A DNA stretch of 64,000 nt from Stercoripulliclostridium_A sp963642145 (lineage in GTDB: Bacteria > Bacillota > Clostridia > Christensenellales > DTU072), in assembly GCA_963642145.1 (NCBI GenBank), contig CAVIFU010000003.1:1-64000 (forward strand). The letters are read 5' to 3'. Numbering within the stretch: position 1 is the stretch's first letter; every line of letters starts with the position of its first letter. Shown piece by piece: positions 40,501 through 44,800 of this stretch. Position numbers and translations under genes: made by a program. Below the pieces are notes generated by a model, which did not search any database, had not been told where the DNA came from, and saw only the letters and a list, made by a program, of their open reading frames with translations.

Positions 40501-41749
40501 AATCACGTTCGACAACGGTTATACGTTCAAGTTCCAAGGCGTGTCCGGCGGCGGAACCTACTCCGACAACTACATGAAGTGGAACTTTGATTCCGTCAAC
40601 TGGTCGGCAGACGGCAGAACGCCGCAATATGCGACGATGACGCTTGGCGGTAAGGGCGGTCAAACGGTCAAGTGGCGTTTCTACGTCAATAGCGACAAGA
40701 CGCTCGTCAACAATTCCGTCAAGACGTTGTACGCCATGAAGGAGGGCGAGACGATTACGCTCGAAGAGAGTTACAAACAGCTCTTCACCGGGTACACCTT
40801 GAATCAATTGAGATCCATCCCGTTAATGTACTCTAAGCTCAAACGCTATTACTCCAAGACGGTTGACAGCGAGGGCAACGAGACTTATCCGTTAGGCTTA
40901 TCGACAAGTCGTGACGAAGGAACCGTCCTCACTGCAGGCGACACTGTTACCGCGAATAAGGCTACGCCGAACGAGCATCGCTCCGATGACGATTCCGCCT
41001 ACACCGGCTACATCGAGTGGAGCGCAACTACGTCGCGCGCATATCCCAACCCGAAGGAGAAAGTCGGCGGTACCATAGTATTCTGCGTATATCGCGATCC
41101 TACAACCAAGGATACGGACGAAGAGATCAAGGACAAGAAGACGTACTACAACTTGCAAGACTACGGCGCGCGCATCCATAACCCCGACGCCATGTTCGGA
41201 TATAACGAACTCCGTCCGTTGTTGCCGACAGGCTGGGAGTATCCTTCCAACATGATGGATACCGGCGTTGTGAACATCGGCGAGAATTCCAGAACGATGC
41301 CGCAAGACGCCACGGCGTACCGCATACAGTACAATAGCACTACCGGTAAGTACAAGCAAAACGATACGCCTATAATCACGGTTGCCGCCGGCTCGATGTT
41401 CGATTTGCGTTACCTGCCGATGATTTCCGTCAAGGAATATCGTCCGTCGGTAGAAGTAAAGGGCACCAGCGTCCTCGGTATTACCATTACGAGTAAGACC
41501 GTTGACGGATTCGAGTACGACCTGATGTACCTCATCCCGTGGAATAAGGCGCAAGTCTACTACACAGACCAGAAGTACGATCTGAGTAAGTGGAATCCCT
41601 CCAACAGCGCGTACGGCAGATTGGTATCGGAAGGCTTTGCCGGCATCAACTTCGAGGATAAGCGCATAGGCGGTAGATACACGATAGTGTGCTCCATGGA
41701 GTTCGACACCGGAACGTTACCGATAGTCGTGGCAATAGACGTTGTATAA
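13520..41749 (+). CDS. Giant modular lipoprotein (about 9,409 residues)
   Basis: One reading frame of 28,230 bases. ATG 13520 has AAGGAG 8 bases upstream; an in-frame extension to 13451 lacks support. The N-terminus is a lipoprotein signal ending L-V-L-F-A-C (Cys about 29). Residues about 30-870 are beta-rich. From about 870 to 5160 a module of about 310-340 residues recurs at least eleven times (see repeat feature). Residues about 4290-4560 and several later spots carry a small alpha/beta domain. A hydrophobic region near 5400-5460, two carboxypeptidase-regulatory-like beta-domains (about 5523-5710) and a glycine-zipper segment (about 6077-6132) follow. Ig-like repeats with a D-P-Y/F signature fill about 6900-8830. 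The C-terminus (…V-A-I-D-V-V) has no LPXTG or SLH motif, so the N-terminal lipid is the anchor. Likely monocistronic. Function unknown; I infer a surface-exposed scaffold, adhesin or lipid-binding filament. Confidence 0.9.
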   Translation: MKKSLLYKSVLALLIVSLALVLFACSPRENTSTDSDVIQGDKTDVVEETRLTQEIKHQEAEQMIKDGIANNKAYYTCSDDPEWFVMDVTFDYSFEYFWLDSAERESTSTACKAVLKANINLKNNQRSQLYFQILNANSVPVFCVYYASGYTYLVVGTDKYYMPELNFTEVGSLVYGAIAGNDINVLQIVSGFVTGSSTGLESLLGQYAGMLSLAKSLVFKNKSYATQYNYDAENKIYKSRDVAREIKLNETLSLLCGSGLNLGSLNLSFAGIWDLVGLNLDPVLGQFLGFTFEGLGAKDWPSMSAYLTTHTELETFTKTSDTGMDYTAQDYVTKGINITINTAADVEATREKYAGYTPADMGESEKVEEYSVSIDLSPILLYASDSPISINFGELGLNETGRQNTYSQGSIGNIGLGATLFVENDADGKVTVNSVLGKALDVNLGALGDMAINFPYAARYELSLDVKVALDFFSAQATQAEITIAYNDSPLIRAFLDGTDLYLNFDDVKSFSGAIIPKVKLSGFSVNGLLSDVLNKIKPYIDPNYTKVSSVLNASGSSGSAEEEGGSSVDVMSILKVVLNNLDLPGRGEYRVDKYGDIVRDADGNPVPNDWNIALVLDSETLSEIVGMIMPLNGNFGDDLQVKLSFNQLDFLNTIALDVDVTDTVRMGLTLDTISFIKEHDFENYNLVDSEEKRGAYTDVSAFLINYNYNMFMYGEVDLGMQETSDRGIDLGGLIGQFIDGLLLSVHVERGQDIRFAYKLEANTNITDLTQTELKLTVYNPNNETVYIRLFYIGRTDTVLIDLQNFSALEDQINGLSSIGELPRLKYENLGLKDTLASIDIVGVLSGILTGQSEQNGPYSMTLDTSDPDFIVKTRDAIVGLLSVFGAINSIDGSIDKDGLNNVLKALYGAEDDGADGETGSGIDMMTILGAALDGVNVDAIAGTLTANIAANVLSVLMTLLLAPVDEFGNPKTIDMPEVNAYLRVQLLNFTFDGKNLPEDGYVKLYLAIRDSGNKEIDAVYFEVDLIKDVGVRTGRINLYEDIIESDYESTFKTIQAFLDDLVVGLRVSGELDMSVENEPVWKVDENGSVVLDKDGNKVPSVDESGNIIYSDKKIKEYTNAYINGILSGLLTGLGLRIDTTDFNIAVGFEIVAKISFAGAIKLDGSEGEDLIPTILKKSEIKVRLFDNRSSDKPSILGLYLKDGNAYLDLSYFDVPSIGVTDVDKLISDIGDLTGSNEANAKKAETAPANLMNLNRVAQYAGVANAEAVALQVILNPEALTVTLTKDAIAGLVGLFLKDTALPVAIQETELSLGFGDKGLTLDVTTGVDVFDLSLSVSNVGIDVDKEALSGLNYEVDVPADVEFYMTENGMPVNVYLELGGYLNINSEPLEGKDANIIDLAPALSGLLSGVELGALIEFLGIVDESLFFEVRGSVNLNEIVDIAKNGFDFAKIKESALSVTLKTYASSDPTDVDADGNRTLRNVLEIYYVDGDLYAHIDTAIVELQYVYVPDANEVISELIGRFNGGNTDEETPQSAADTEEVTQDEIIQYYIDLVLGEYGISVNITKALLTGVFKMLGLDLDAYISGLDLEAEVAFNAHPLEAYLNLKVRDVGADGVDDPDTDNPNDGNFVSLTASVDNLKLMLDKSFTLSEEEKSHYSTIETLDTIGVVISGAAKFEITATGDTTDPETGASGNITSLTNILNEIKAIIDASATKTKLTWIRDASLGKYDTDDVKYSDKSDSELSIIYDRDITVKDYTKLLNFGLILEVIGDVVDGKSAFGGEVYYELEAILDITNIADLKASFFLSSSQKSEDRGNILWVSVMGVDDGNGNYDINVFADLTKVLKEGLVVEDVIRVNNFGAFKTYMEKFTKLAVGAEAQFDSAMPLNSSNNRLELPHNAAGDVVPSIMTGASVVLAITSKAGDYNIPNEAPIALIVPSAAVYSLADMLLSGDSAFEVEIDESKITSYVNDGVYSEDEYYYALRGLTETHAEALAVALEKGELTSQNYTIANAYWTAFVASLNGVHERDEETIAEYNTTVGTFISTYTAIFESEQSINQTFTTIDQTAIDALKTAFEAFRTFYEDTLKPSAATVKDPEEAQIENLRKGLRTIRIEELKKQKEEGTLSEYNFDYLYKGILHTVEGEAVDPSSLVKINIADFFGVHDPSLLIEIGATSVPDAESGTRTAFLLVNVSLAELLTLQLEIDKVTVSISPDDSYYVGKPDDNGNIIGGLLKQSYHWINPDEMWEQHIVISINGELDLDAADTDDDTAIDLSSLISSILSTADFGAMIRNQGLDPTKITYELSVNANLHDILKTVATKDIYWLLVRSEVLLRIGFNGTREYYDKETGKYVEDRDCTEYISLYYEDGTAYIDGSVIGVQKVKVETALKNLFDFIGAGDLSKYYEISRDDERSAFAADNTETESYALNAPVTAEEYLPYVRLAFGNQTGIVIEVMSEVLFTVLSGLDLGENFPIKDLGSVVRESLNGNLEFQLGVMTKLGLLDEKWSKEEKDLLSLALKAGNYTVGLKLSEIALDLRDSSESSVSIKPDDIKEHEYQQSENLENVYAEFAIDIDFDGVNGTKFNLDETVDGILGRLGINSDGSVNSTVETIRGLGLEPIIQLLSTLSSHYRIELKANINFAEIIDEKTFYDSNFALYLRDRDTLIDYGDGQGEVCKEVLSAHYVDRSLYLNAECFNIQATRIDNFWDFINEIIKIYVPEKGETDDTEAEDTDAQTEEIKNATGFAGYESKDGFDPFGLIRQVTDGTANSVATYINILACPEGLVLSIGTTALFGVLRALGGEAMDFESYVQPIGELNIEASLLGPEDIIKLGVKFEGYEFSGDERINIGTDENPEYKKHGDIGFSFGIVNDFTLAFNYQWLANKYYTDDTYEVVTINKSISAPDKAHVDDGNDGYEDIEYTAVDLTDPVIGLSTVLYIDLAAGEITGSGITGTVTREYDENGELKGVHFDGYDLNKEPLTSLLAGVIDATLAILLEINGTNTLNIELEILVNFPLRNYKGVEAQVTLRDVNAGNILFRANLHNSNLYVDLTYLNGPKFTVEDVLETLLGEKEFEDDLLGDLFGNLFGGNKSSSGVQNASGAQNASSSTTTPVNLDLGVERIIKGVMTHGIALYVTETALNSVLGTLKMANMKIFSDVLVQIGLAAKSNSFILAVDVEAQAEYTDKSLNSVKSKVIDLGLGIDGLRLNFKGFSNEELLLPQTANYIKAHEVNVITLGTSVEIELGINGGTIGLENLYKELLSKDGAVAGLIGGSDNPFYTLIEQSDVLTGVLPKMVMLGDVGDTLVFDISAMIPIKSGLEGLLSDMQLKLEIYSKTCREKFDIVLTYYKNQLYGDFSSIGLGKVYVEDVDFLINWFKDLLGGSGEETEPASASLTNMSSLQNAFSDKYPSWSSALGLNNADSGDSLVGIVKILLNQDDGLLITVTFEMINTLLKMVGVDIGLEKYLAGVVNPSATVGITTRPAYEVGIHIDTAQTTTPQWIWDEETKTYTKGEDTEGNDGGMDLALRLLGDTVKIGVENESVVYTPYGLQSTLTPLISESERATYKMFNEVALNLGTNLSLRLDLDDGLVQINALLDTILGIIGMKMPEDYDTKLVFGGGNETLYCEINVRVGVDLAKLLSVKTEDITKAITLEFTMQYTIIDNTTNEVYLNQKILQIYMLNDVIYAGIELFDTELGVKVADLELSDTIRGLMEKLFIVDDVEDDVTTDGDKTEESTAQNSSANPILDMYEATKDNVGNTPIGKLMTPMIYLNSQGFALMLTNELLVASIDAILKIFNDGAIGTQDGDPLVLDRDDITFIANEILDYATVGVYFDPDKEGNMSVKLNITKEAGEKEETGEDAKWYDSVGYGITLSLFHDSLLIVNTETYEARLNYLANDEEHVAYYNNCLDSRDVTWRVNLGLDLSVGADISEYILNWSSLFVNEKDEDGNTTGAGFYIQALQDIVGELTLRIKADVVLTALDEWAVDAIIQLVKLKEDGTYVGNDDVEEEIFALYIVGSLNDAATYQEKGVRVYMTLGAMDQYGLSGITLDSSVFEEFLDLNVKALLEALGGKLSTAVEGSLVKSLSDLMDKMKEILKDIGGRASDEIEETVESNPQNAEEDVDSNGTEDPYAVEEEEEETPVAWYAGLFDSIRFTKGAISLVVAQTAIQTILKQLFNFPFEDKVGELALTLDNANNSLKLSFGTDYQEAENVSQIDIDRLIPTIADDASVSTITAEIEGLEYEVLGVTDKLFLSGLQVAYNGRTVIAEASSAYLSNTKATEVKGISDGEVRYLVYDVNKMFTVASDKAEDAASSVANAIITRLAGTPSAHGRYKQDTTEDGTTYLVARDGALKARVAVKKCGSKVLVAYAKSFSGMEIPSLNISSVTPDVLGTNLVSLTTEEEANEEIRREYDDKFLEGITVNGKALTAESVYVQAQKLYGGKADKYEVENPGTRNVFYYVFDPSDYYESESGFTAEELKANAEELKQIISDAFRAGTYTRYMTQDRAIHKLYRYETQFNVSVKVAEVTDDSGNIGYKVLLGAATDRSMFNVYLKIHGLDLGLGEGNIFKEMPLGGKIRDGKTEYEVNGEKVTYDYNDYFEEQFKPLSDYKWEFEAYSELTIDDTVGGIFDMSDLLGVVGSLVGGDIGNIVSAINFALQPIDDVAITFGLAVRGYIDFSDFTPIRLQVELTNQGKTMLLLTYVGGYDSDENGDYENSTIYLDLSGLGFPSVKLEGIQLGAVIKKVVGNLGGNNASDEQQSADKDTQTESSDTVNPSNASAPDRVYLKDKDIDFKMLLLTLGDENASIAITGALLCSLIANIAANDKISSILGGLDIEVPLFRNLQIGYSKEDNLAGVILRLTDDTPYEKALRIGFNFRGKDETQEGYGSYTKFRTGDAQSTTIAPREHVEGEKEEGIVYEDISVITKVALGVELETRVRTKDTEKSSQLQALETLLQTLLAGAGLLPDSDGVINLDVQNTMLVFNLGLNVYTDLSDLTETTIQLSLKLSGEDLLGIYFLGKTNTVYVDLEGLGFFRAAVNGVDLIGILNNFVGGFLGDDGLEIGEMLTGLINGLTNASQQDAAASASIAEDTDAPRNAAIDLVTSTDSPLLKILVSNEELIINPNVAILQKLVGDSMILPKITDIRLGINLYQGLNNFNLKVKLDQKGNYVSLGIPEGGLNVLVGKDSENLKLYTIGDESTYGGVIGISLGVDSAGSISAGIDASKLAQGLLDTIELSDFTLYLEKRNDYFFFRNLAYKVSSGTFDFSEFGTSFSTGPTVFSTLADSTTWSKYSTTTDGKELNPYDVAFVSNGQAFSLTIGSWDIGKYIKTYEPIFFDNAYRRVAIYANKSVQNVVELDIRQLTQVGNVETYANSDDWEPMGLTAFIKDNVIKLSLDNLLVIDLTGLINQITGFLLKSIVSAISGPAGTVVSALWSVIGPAISGYIADLIGNFSITIGGVEYGNYGNPLKVGKLVTDILSKGDVGIGVFNIYLPTLLGNTAEEENSYGSLFGNVNALANATDNTYAPVEGAKVTLLTGNKEKYVTYTDEDGDYTFVNIASGTYNVKITCDKYNDIPRVGQSNPQVTVYSYYDKPAMEANFTMTKYEEGSWTNITIHGVVERETAVNVVEKVEGAVVYIQNDNEWHEVGKTDANGAYSGTLNLTLKSSYHSMKVENTPVGTIWSSVTLTFNNEGGTNTDYTVNFKYWVGREAEKVPTIKATILVRDFGDNLLTGTASSVYAKYARTDEGEGTSFNANAVHSGSAINGTVINDNFSGAEHAASYSENDVFYDVYEFSSVDDLKTGVKALADAIKALEKDNVKIYDVTEIISGLYYRAESYSEASAIEIRGFVGQSYKGELSYRAIIARKAAKTAAAEESGFEIWLEKDNRTIRNSDSFSGASNNVITVTKEDGSEDSARTNYAQNTARNYLSVIRDGEDGKVLKLSDIEDEATRNKNAVYNQNSGVATIKYLGYSTYTVKVRSTLYENVTIGTVTLTEDKYDIDMGEIILTPKTKPSWIEQENEAERMLQGLRIRLGADTLDASSQGVSGQDPETDAGYTQDGIPLTKYSYLQSLGDKTVNALIHTATGQISSAIGNAIGNAIGGTGGSIVGSLASRGLNALFGQIGGADTSSQYLDAVGKPIFVPWTNYVNGYEQGVKDASDSVTYIEAWVSSDLINNIVSTVHNLLMAYTGYGSISKDRRFTSADLCKIPDGTSEDDIKHLKFSGEFSEDLEEKWGDYAFSSQTDYTDMLYEAGGRLVGSFAVFAVNSLVTLDPKWMNLIQMLAYSIDAIKEILDQVTRLVSHALPLTSGYSMIMEKDLPGSPLNQTEIYSTVWEYNTAYGYMDIEKKTVLGGTKTREMYQPSFSTKDVNGNSLTVEEKSSSSYTFAQGANSISKVTISDDNALGKVVGQRSTNVQDLVANSGVLDKGDNLVGYNYNSGIYANDKIKTTVDDNPVFDDDGELVSGYKRELDFIDKSVYAKVVLNKASGTLLDRIVLFVNGATYSNTASGMLVNQTDYMPNATELRADTILYNEDGSYLSEQYEAMDKIIQKWISTNTVNSYVVISDYKYSASETGVITSTLIGKTYVRDVYGHFDSEDFAYGDISWMVSENNYDKDFNVESVSYRYASRYPLNSDFSLNYTALTLSDMPYVQARSIMSAKDDRFMEIDINNTGLRLRSVSTIGNNLYNSTPNGTSGMSETVTQPPTKIVFHDPYNILDFTAYGGTWTEAYGGVRHNINNDGSYSVNNINDILPNRAYATFTDGTSNGSSGVEMYWDFTMLSMVPSTEGTTGYIRGYVGEETYSKNAQGTVTYIQAVVEGGLLINIDSTDNIKGQPERNKQDATLFAIDENNKEKALTLPEIDPLNFDKDEYLASLPKTIVYTAKMRYEREGSYQTFTVYGQETDYIVKRYVFNDVSWDIDLSTVSYSGEPATLKLTYRFTPSKDTEGNTLGEPSESVTVNVPVSVKNCVATNVTRLSAVEYANFVYLKGTDNSGYMIVALSDCESDTLNAVTLSGVQQFTEIASNKAKNYAARFGAITAFAGESTANSYYYDEESDVFYYVYEGVSTDDFNLYVKSFGEDNRQEIHNNYEKYDTLGTGATVYHYRKLVNSYEAELTDRDGENVIVVNPIFGTDIHDKLSSVKRIDITVNETDRDNEPTGNKTDITRWYVESVDASSIANVDFNAISHETYTVYFNVKDDIGNTQKIAVKVEVLPKKVVTNNLDETVPTDGRVITPFDTTRESASLAVYYKKSGSDGTMILGLFPKGTATAYTYPDLTALTGVTASSFPTSIVKEYGSVPEFSGARSGITVYTDGDVKYIAIEGVSLGVFQEYKNKLTEQGVVTTAREDRLSEFASLDNNLSAYVATGSLNVFGLPTSINVGYGTDANNVYHKTTIYEGTDFVWIADSADKLKYDYDMTSETWTYTWTARIGTGDNVQELPVVFTINRRVPSSIKQITVYPYSEYYSNGAQVTDKACSIDSEQSVIYSDGTARKTKVYFRMDGESWQGKVEGTPVIINGVTYLTDVRFIDPSFDGSWYFADAIMQDDVFGTCTIKNVRIIVTKSTISSLDIPSKEIYVYDADNDITAYLAQEGIRANIYQIKNNTIGTKAFEIIGWSYVDEDGLLPSYTYDGSDVPQIKVLIGNVGYKAGKHVWAQEVTVNLSKDVYPAKVLKRINDVNDGGYSLTYKDGGYVIAIEDPFKFAMPTELTVTFEDGTEGVVPVEFDFGKDGIDFYKATDGIKGTMTLGNKANNKVTLNVTYVNENPRTQIKVTYYSDKDCAEEFNIFTYNAFDVIRLPKYAKFTVGGVQENNVYDVIWDSVEAYSNEGGTVKAVSLIGDDVFGYLKDVVELTINAEDIIDYSLPSIVSANPYNMSALGALLGIDGDVLPVTTLVNGVKVNKELSVKYPTIAIDYRNTVTHLTDIEVGVTLDFGGVNRIMDGDTDIGKTLEVRKALPITVVVESRVAIGVKTWFTTESTNITGSIYEPIDFATLGRATVVAVGKDKDYGSKLLSGKTTFEDVIANATRLDSEMWPEEIKTWSAIADKARANGQIGAVYYSESEQTYYVCYRGDVDLDLVDSALKTAGARQTAGADCISYFDPNGNVMVQAKSFEEGVTVLFENAEEEKYDIAWDTSSLKYTYAGGTYTVRATLAKGDKELEQTFYVKVYVKPASLVSIGVTSDGLEEGSVVKSENGIIKELVVDPYIGFVGLPSKVMAYFNGYNSPIEIDVSWNFSKILAEMTSKGGTYDATNNKAAVAYVYVTDADGNRTAVQTIEVPVTVLDRSLNSILFSYFASRADYEEARENGYGGQEFVEYSGELYVNPYLTAYSEDFDSENFAYYRRVLLLVNRVDTDDLDDNVWSDAYKELAFNLNKDSYVIRDISTNRATDLNNLYTGRKIDVRISFGSTGDTVGSDTKFSRSITTTIYNMTYASGLISEYAVDPYGLEGPTDVSAFTSSERKTITTVSGETIDMDVAYDLTNAYPYDANGNVKITVKGGTREIKATFGNEYGGYQTKIINVKYANREIKSLFDVDDGGSYAYSNDSGAVQFEIDPFVHYEKGKTYPAASNTVRFKYDALVASYGDAESHITVEWDDENVELSYKGNKTSYALAKVTGAGGVYEQTLRYKVIVLDRTVTSFDNILKENAGKINPYEYSFEDDVSSAVVRDMFQANADFKVVFGNMTRNPVTGESIDEGDEPMSITFTLGGKASNNGYTYTDSDGNKKTYTYYLAEGESDYDLRFVLDSARGLGHKGKDARFYITIPGFALGAKGEQLASFDVPCEQAYMMGARFYNGSGDENDPKAYTLTYLDWLKSNYSADTEIIQQVPYAYGAYHGDTYKISNPYFFISMGGVPLPDKALVYVGALYDSDGNYLYTDNPEGAYDTQNSSYSFLTELGWSNTVNSKTRIKYDEADHTSAFQLDLDGQTYKFRFAVDTSWKLSEEIIISETYKYGKEEVILMPDNSAVNTQNPVLEISSSGTISGSLGRNDDYTITFDNGYTFKFQGVSGGGTYSDNYMKWNFDSVNWSADGRTPQYATMTLGGKGGQTVKWRFYVNSDKTLVNNSVKTLYAMKEGETITLEESYKQLFTGYTLNQLRSIPLMYSKLKRYYSKTVDSEGNETYPLGLSTSRDEGTVLTAGDTVTANKATPNEHRSDDDSAYTGYIEWSATTSRAYPNPKEKVGGTIVFCVYRDPTTKDTDEEIKDKKTYYNLQDYGARIHNPDAMFGYNELRPLLPTGWEYPSNMMDTGVVNIGENSRTMPQDATAYRIQYNSTTGKYKQNDTPIITVAAGSMFDLRYLPMISVKEYRPSVEVKGTSVLGITITSKTVDGFEYDLMYLIPWNKAQVYYTDQKYDLSKWNPSNSAYGRLVSEGFAGINFEDKRIGGRYTIVCSMEFDTGTLPIVVAIDVV
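16124..28945 (+). repeat. Tandem protein module array (at least 11 copies) in the giant lipoprotein
   Basis: Each module has (1) an acidic Ser/Asn/Gln linker; (2) a short beta-strand running into an amphipathic helix, pattern G-phi-x-phi-x-phi-T-x-x-phi-phi-x-x-phi-phi; (3) amphipathic strands; (4) a hairpin of the form phi-x-phi-Y-Y-x-D-G-x-L-Y-phi-D; and (5) a closing helix. Strand-helix markers begin at 16124, 17354, 18200, 20873, 21872, 22913, 23840, 24851, 26000, 27941 and 28886. Most spacings are 0.85-1.23 kb; the 2.7- and 1.9-kb gaps hold inserted domains. Hairpin examples lie near 17105, 17975, 20600, 21560, 22635, 23550, 27620 and 28570. DNA of the copies is strongly diverged, so duplication is old. 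The alternation is like LolA/LppX half-barrels or repeating beta-groove proteins, by eye only. Confidence 0.7.
31805..31836 (+). repeat. 12-base tandem repeat coding a Gly-Asn-Ala-Ile zipper
   Basis: The unit GCCATAGGTAAC is present 2.7 times and encodes repeated A-I-G-N inside the longer Gly/Ala/Ile stretch of the giant lipoprotein (about 31775-31910). It is the only obvious in-frame simple DNA repeat in the gene and could vary in copy number. Confidence 0.7.
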
Positions 41750-41757
41750 TAGAGAGA

Positions 41758-41787
41758 GGGCTGTTGAGGAATTTCAACAGCCCTTTT
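41758..41787 (+). terminator. Terminator of the giant lipoprotein gene
   Basis: A perfect 10-bp stem GGGCTGTTGA / TCAACAGCCC with a 6-base loop and a TTTT tail, starting 9 bases after the stop codon. Confidence 0.92.
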
Positions 41788-41828
41788 CATATAGCGCCGC
41801 CGCGCCGAGTCGGGCACATCTTTGAGGA

Positions 41829-41857
41829 TTGACTACTTGCGCGCGCGGTAGTATAAT
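41829..41857 (+). promoter_or_regulatory. Sigma-A promoter of the protease/GH20/ATPase block
   Basis: TTGACT at 41829-41834, 17-base spacer, TATAAT at 41852-41857. No further promoter as good is seen before the terminators at 55.35 kb. Confidence 0.88.
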
Positions 41858-41888
41858 ATAAAGGTACCACGGAGTGGTAAGAGGTTAT

Positions 41889-44800
41889 ATGCATAATAAA
41901 CGCACCGTAATACCTATTTTATTTGCCGTAACGGCGTTTGCGCTCGTATTTGCGCTGACGTTGTGTTCGGGTGTGGGTATTGCTCGGCGCAAAGAATCGG
42001 GCGTTTCCCTTGTCGTTGCGGATAGCGAGGAGGAAGATATATCGTTCGGGCAATACACCTTCAAGCGGACGATGCTCTTGTCGGACGGCACCACTGCTGA
42101 GTTTTTCGAGAGCGGAGACGAATATTTCAAGTACAGTCACGACGCCGACGGTTACGTTTTGTTACGCGATAACGACGCCTTGACCCTCGAATACGCCGTC
42201 AATCAAGACGGCAGACCGGTTTCGTCCGGCGTTTCTTTTAACGCGTGCGCGCGCGATATAGAGGCTGTCCCCAAAATGACTGCCGGGGATATAGATTTGG
42301 AAGCGAATCCGGATTTACTCATATCGTACGAGGGCGACAATTTGGAAGAAGTGGAGATAGAGCCGTTGTTCGGTTCCGATATGTCCGGCACGATAATCAA
42401 TCTCGTAATTTACATAACGTTCAAAGACGTTTCGTTTTCTCCGAGTAGCGAGATAGTCAATATATTTAACGGCGCGAGCAATTCTTTGGAGAGCTATTAC
42501 CGCGTGATGAGCAATAACGCCGTAACGATTAAGTCCGTCATGCCGTACGACGGCAGCGCGGTATACGTCTACAAGGACAGCGAAAAGCGCAGTTACTACA
42601 ATACCGACGGCACCGACCGCAAAAACAAGGAAGCCACTCTTTTGACAAACGCGATAAGCGCGGCAAAAACGTATTTTTCGGGACTTTCGAGTTACAACCT
42701 CGACGTAAACGGCGACGGATATTTGGACAGCCTGTCATTTGTCGTTGCCGGCGATTCTTCTTCGACGTGGGGTAGCCTGCTATGGCCGCACAGCTGGAAT
42801 TTGGATACCATAGACGGCGCCGGCAAGTATTCCTCTTTTACCGGCAAGAACGGGCAAATCGTCAAAGTAGGCAAGTACTCCTTTAACTTTGCTTCCGCCT
42901 TGAATACGGGCGTTGTGTGCCACGAAACGGCTCACGTTTTGGGCGCTCCCGATTTGTATCACTATGAATACGATTTCGTCCCCGTCGGCAAATGGGACTT
43001 GATGCAATTTAACCAATCGACTCCGCAATACATGCTTACCTATATGCGCGATAAATACATCGGAGGCATATCTTCGAGCGCGATAGAGGATATAAGCGCA
43101 AACGGCGTGTATTCCTTGGCTCCGGTAAGCTCCGCCGCGAGCGGCGTGCTTGCCTACCGCATACCTACCGCACGAACGGGAGAATACTTCATGGTGGAAT
43201 ATCGCAGGGTAACCGCAAGCGGATACGACAGCGCGTTGTCGGGTAGCGGACTTATCGTCTACAGAGTAAAGGAGCCGAGCGATTATTCGAGCTCGACAGG
43301 CAATCAGGAAGCTACTTACAAAGGTACCGGCAAGTACGCCGACGAGGTATACGTATTCCGTCCGCAGATAACCGTTACCGGCAAGGAGTCATCCGCCCAA
43401 AGATACCAAAACAGCAAAAACGACGTCGAGTACGCCTATCTTTCGCCGAACAACCCTTATTTTTCGGAGGTCGGCACGACGGACGTTGCCACGCGATACT
43501 CGTACGGCAATTTGTTTTTCTCCGACGGCAGCAATAGCGGTATCGTCATCAAGGCGTTGTCTATAAGCGGCACGAGCCTGGAATTCAGCGTGCACGTTTC
43601 ATCGGATACGCAGATACCGGACGACTACTTCGTCAACAAAATTTCCGTCACGCAAGCCGACATAACAAACACTACAGAGTTCGCAGGGGTTACCGCAAAC
43701 GTGGAATTCGGGTCCCTAAACATATCGTATCTATCGGCGTTGGAGCTTGTGCTGACGGACGCAAACGGCGGTATACTCGCAACAAATACCGCCAATACCG
43801 GCAAATTGCTGTCGGAATACAAGAGCGGAGCGCGTAAGTTCGAATGTCGTTTTGTTTACGCCGATAAGGGCAATTCCTTTGACGGCGTGTTCGGCATAGG
43901 GGCGTTTTCAGGCACCGCGGTTCCCGCCAAACTCACGGTTCGCGCTACCGACGCGGACGGCGACGAGATTACAATAGCCACGGTTGCGGTTACGGATACG
44001 TACAACGTAGGTTGGGACACCGTGCTTGCCTCCAAGACCGAACGTTCGGCGATGATAGCGGCGTCTTCAACCGCAACCATAGGCGTTACGCGTAGCGGTA
44101 ACGTTGTAGCCGTAGGCGCGATAAGCGGCGTGAGCACGCTACAAAGTTTAACTAACGCCGTTTCGGCGGCGGTAGGGCTCAGCCATGCGTTGGTGGTCAA
44201 GGATAGTCTTACTGTCACCGCGGTAGGTACGGACAAGTACGGCGAAACGTCGGTATCTACTTGGAATGACGTAAAGGCAGTAGCCGCCGGAGATTACACA
44301 TCTTACGGGTTGAGAACGGACGGTACGGTAGTGGCGGCAGGCGCGAATCAATACGGACAGCTTGCGGTAGACGATTGGACGGAAGTGACGAGTATTTCCG
44401 CGCGCGGTCAGCGCGTCGTCGGCATTACCAAAGAGGGCAAAATCCTATACGCCGGCAATTTCTCGGAGTCGGAAGCGACTGCGTTAAAGTCGATTGGCGG
44501 AGCTATCGGAGCTACGTGCGGCGGTAGTTACGTCGCGGTACTGTTTGCAGACGGCACCGTCGGGACGTACGGCACGTTTGTAGGCGGTGACACGTCCTCT
44601 TGGCGCGACGTTACCTCCGTTTCCGCCGGCGAATATCATCTTTTGGGGCTCAAAAGCGACGGAAGCGTGTACGCTACCGGCGACAATACCTATAACCAAT
44701 GTTATGTAAGCAATTTGTGCGACGTCATATATTTGGCTGCCGGCGAAAGCCATAGCGCTTTTCTGCGCAAAGACGGCGTTGTGGAGTATCGTGGACTCGA

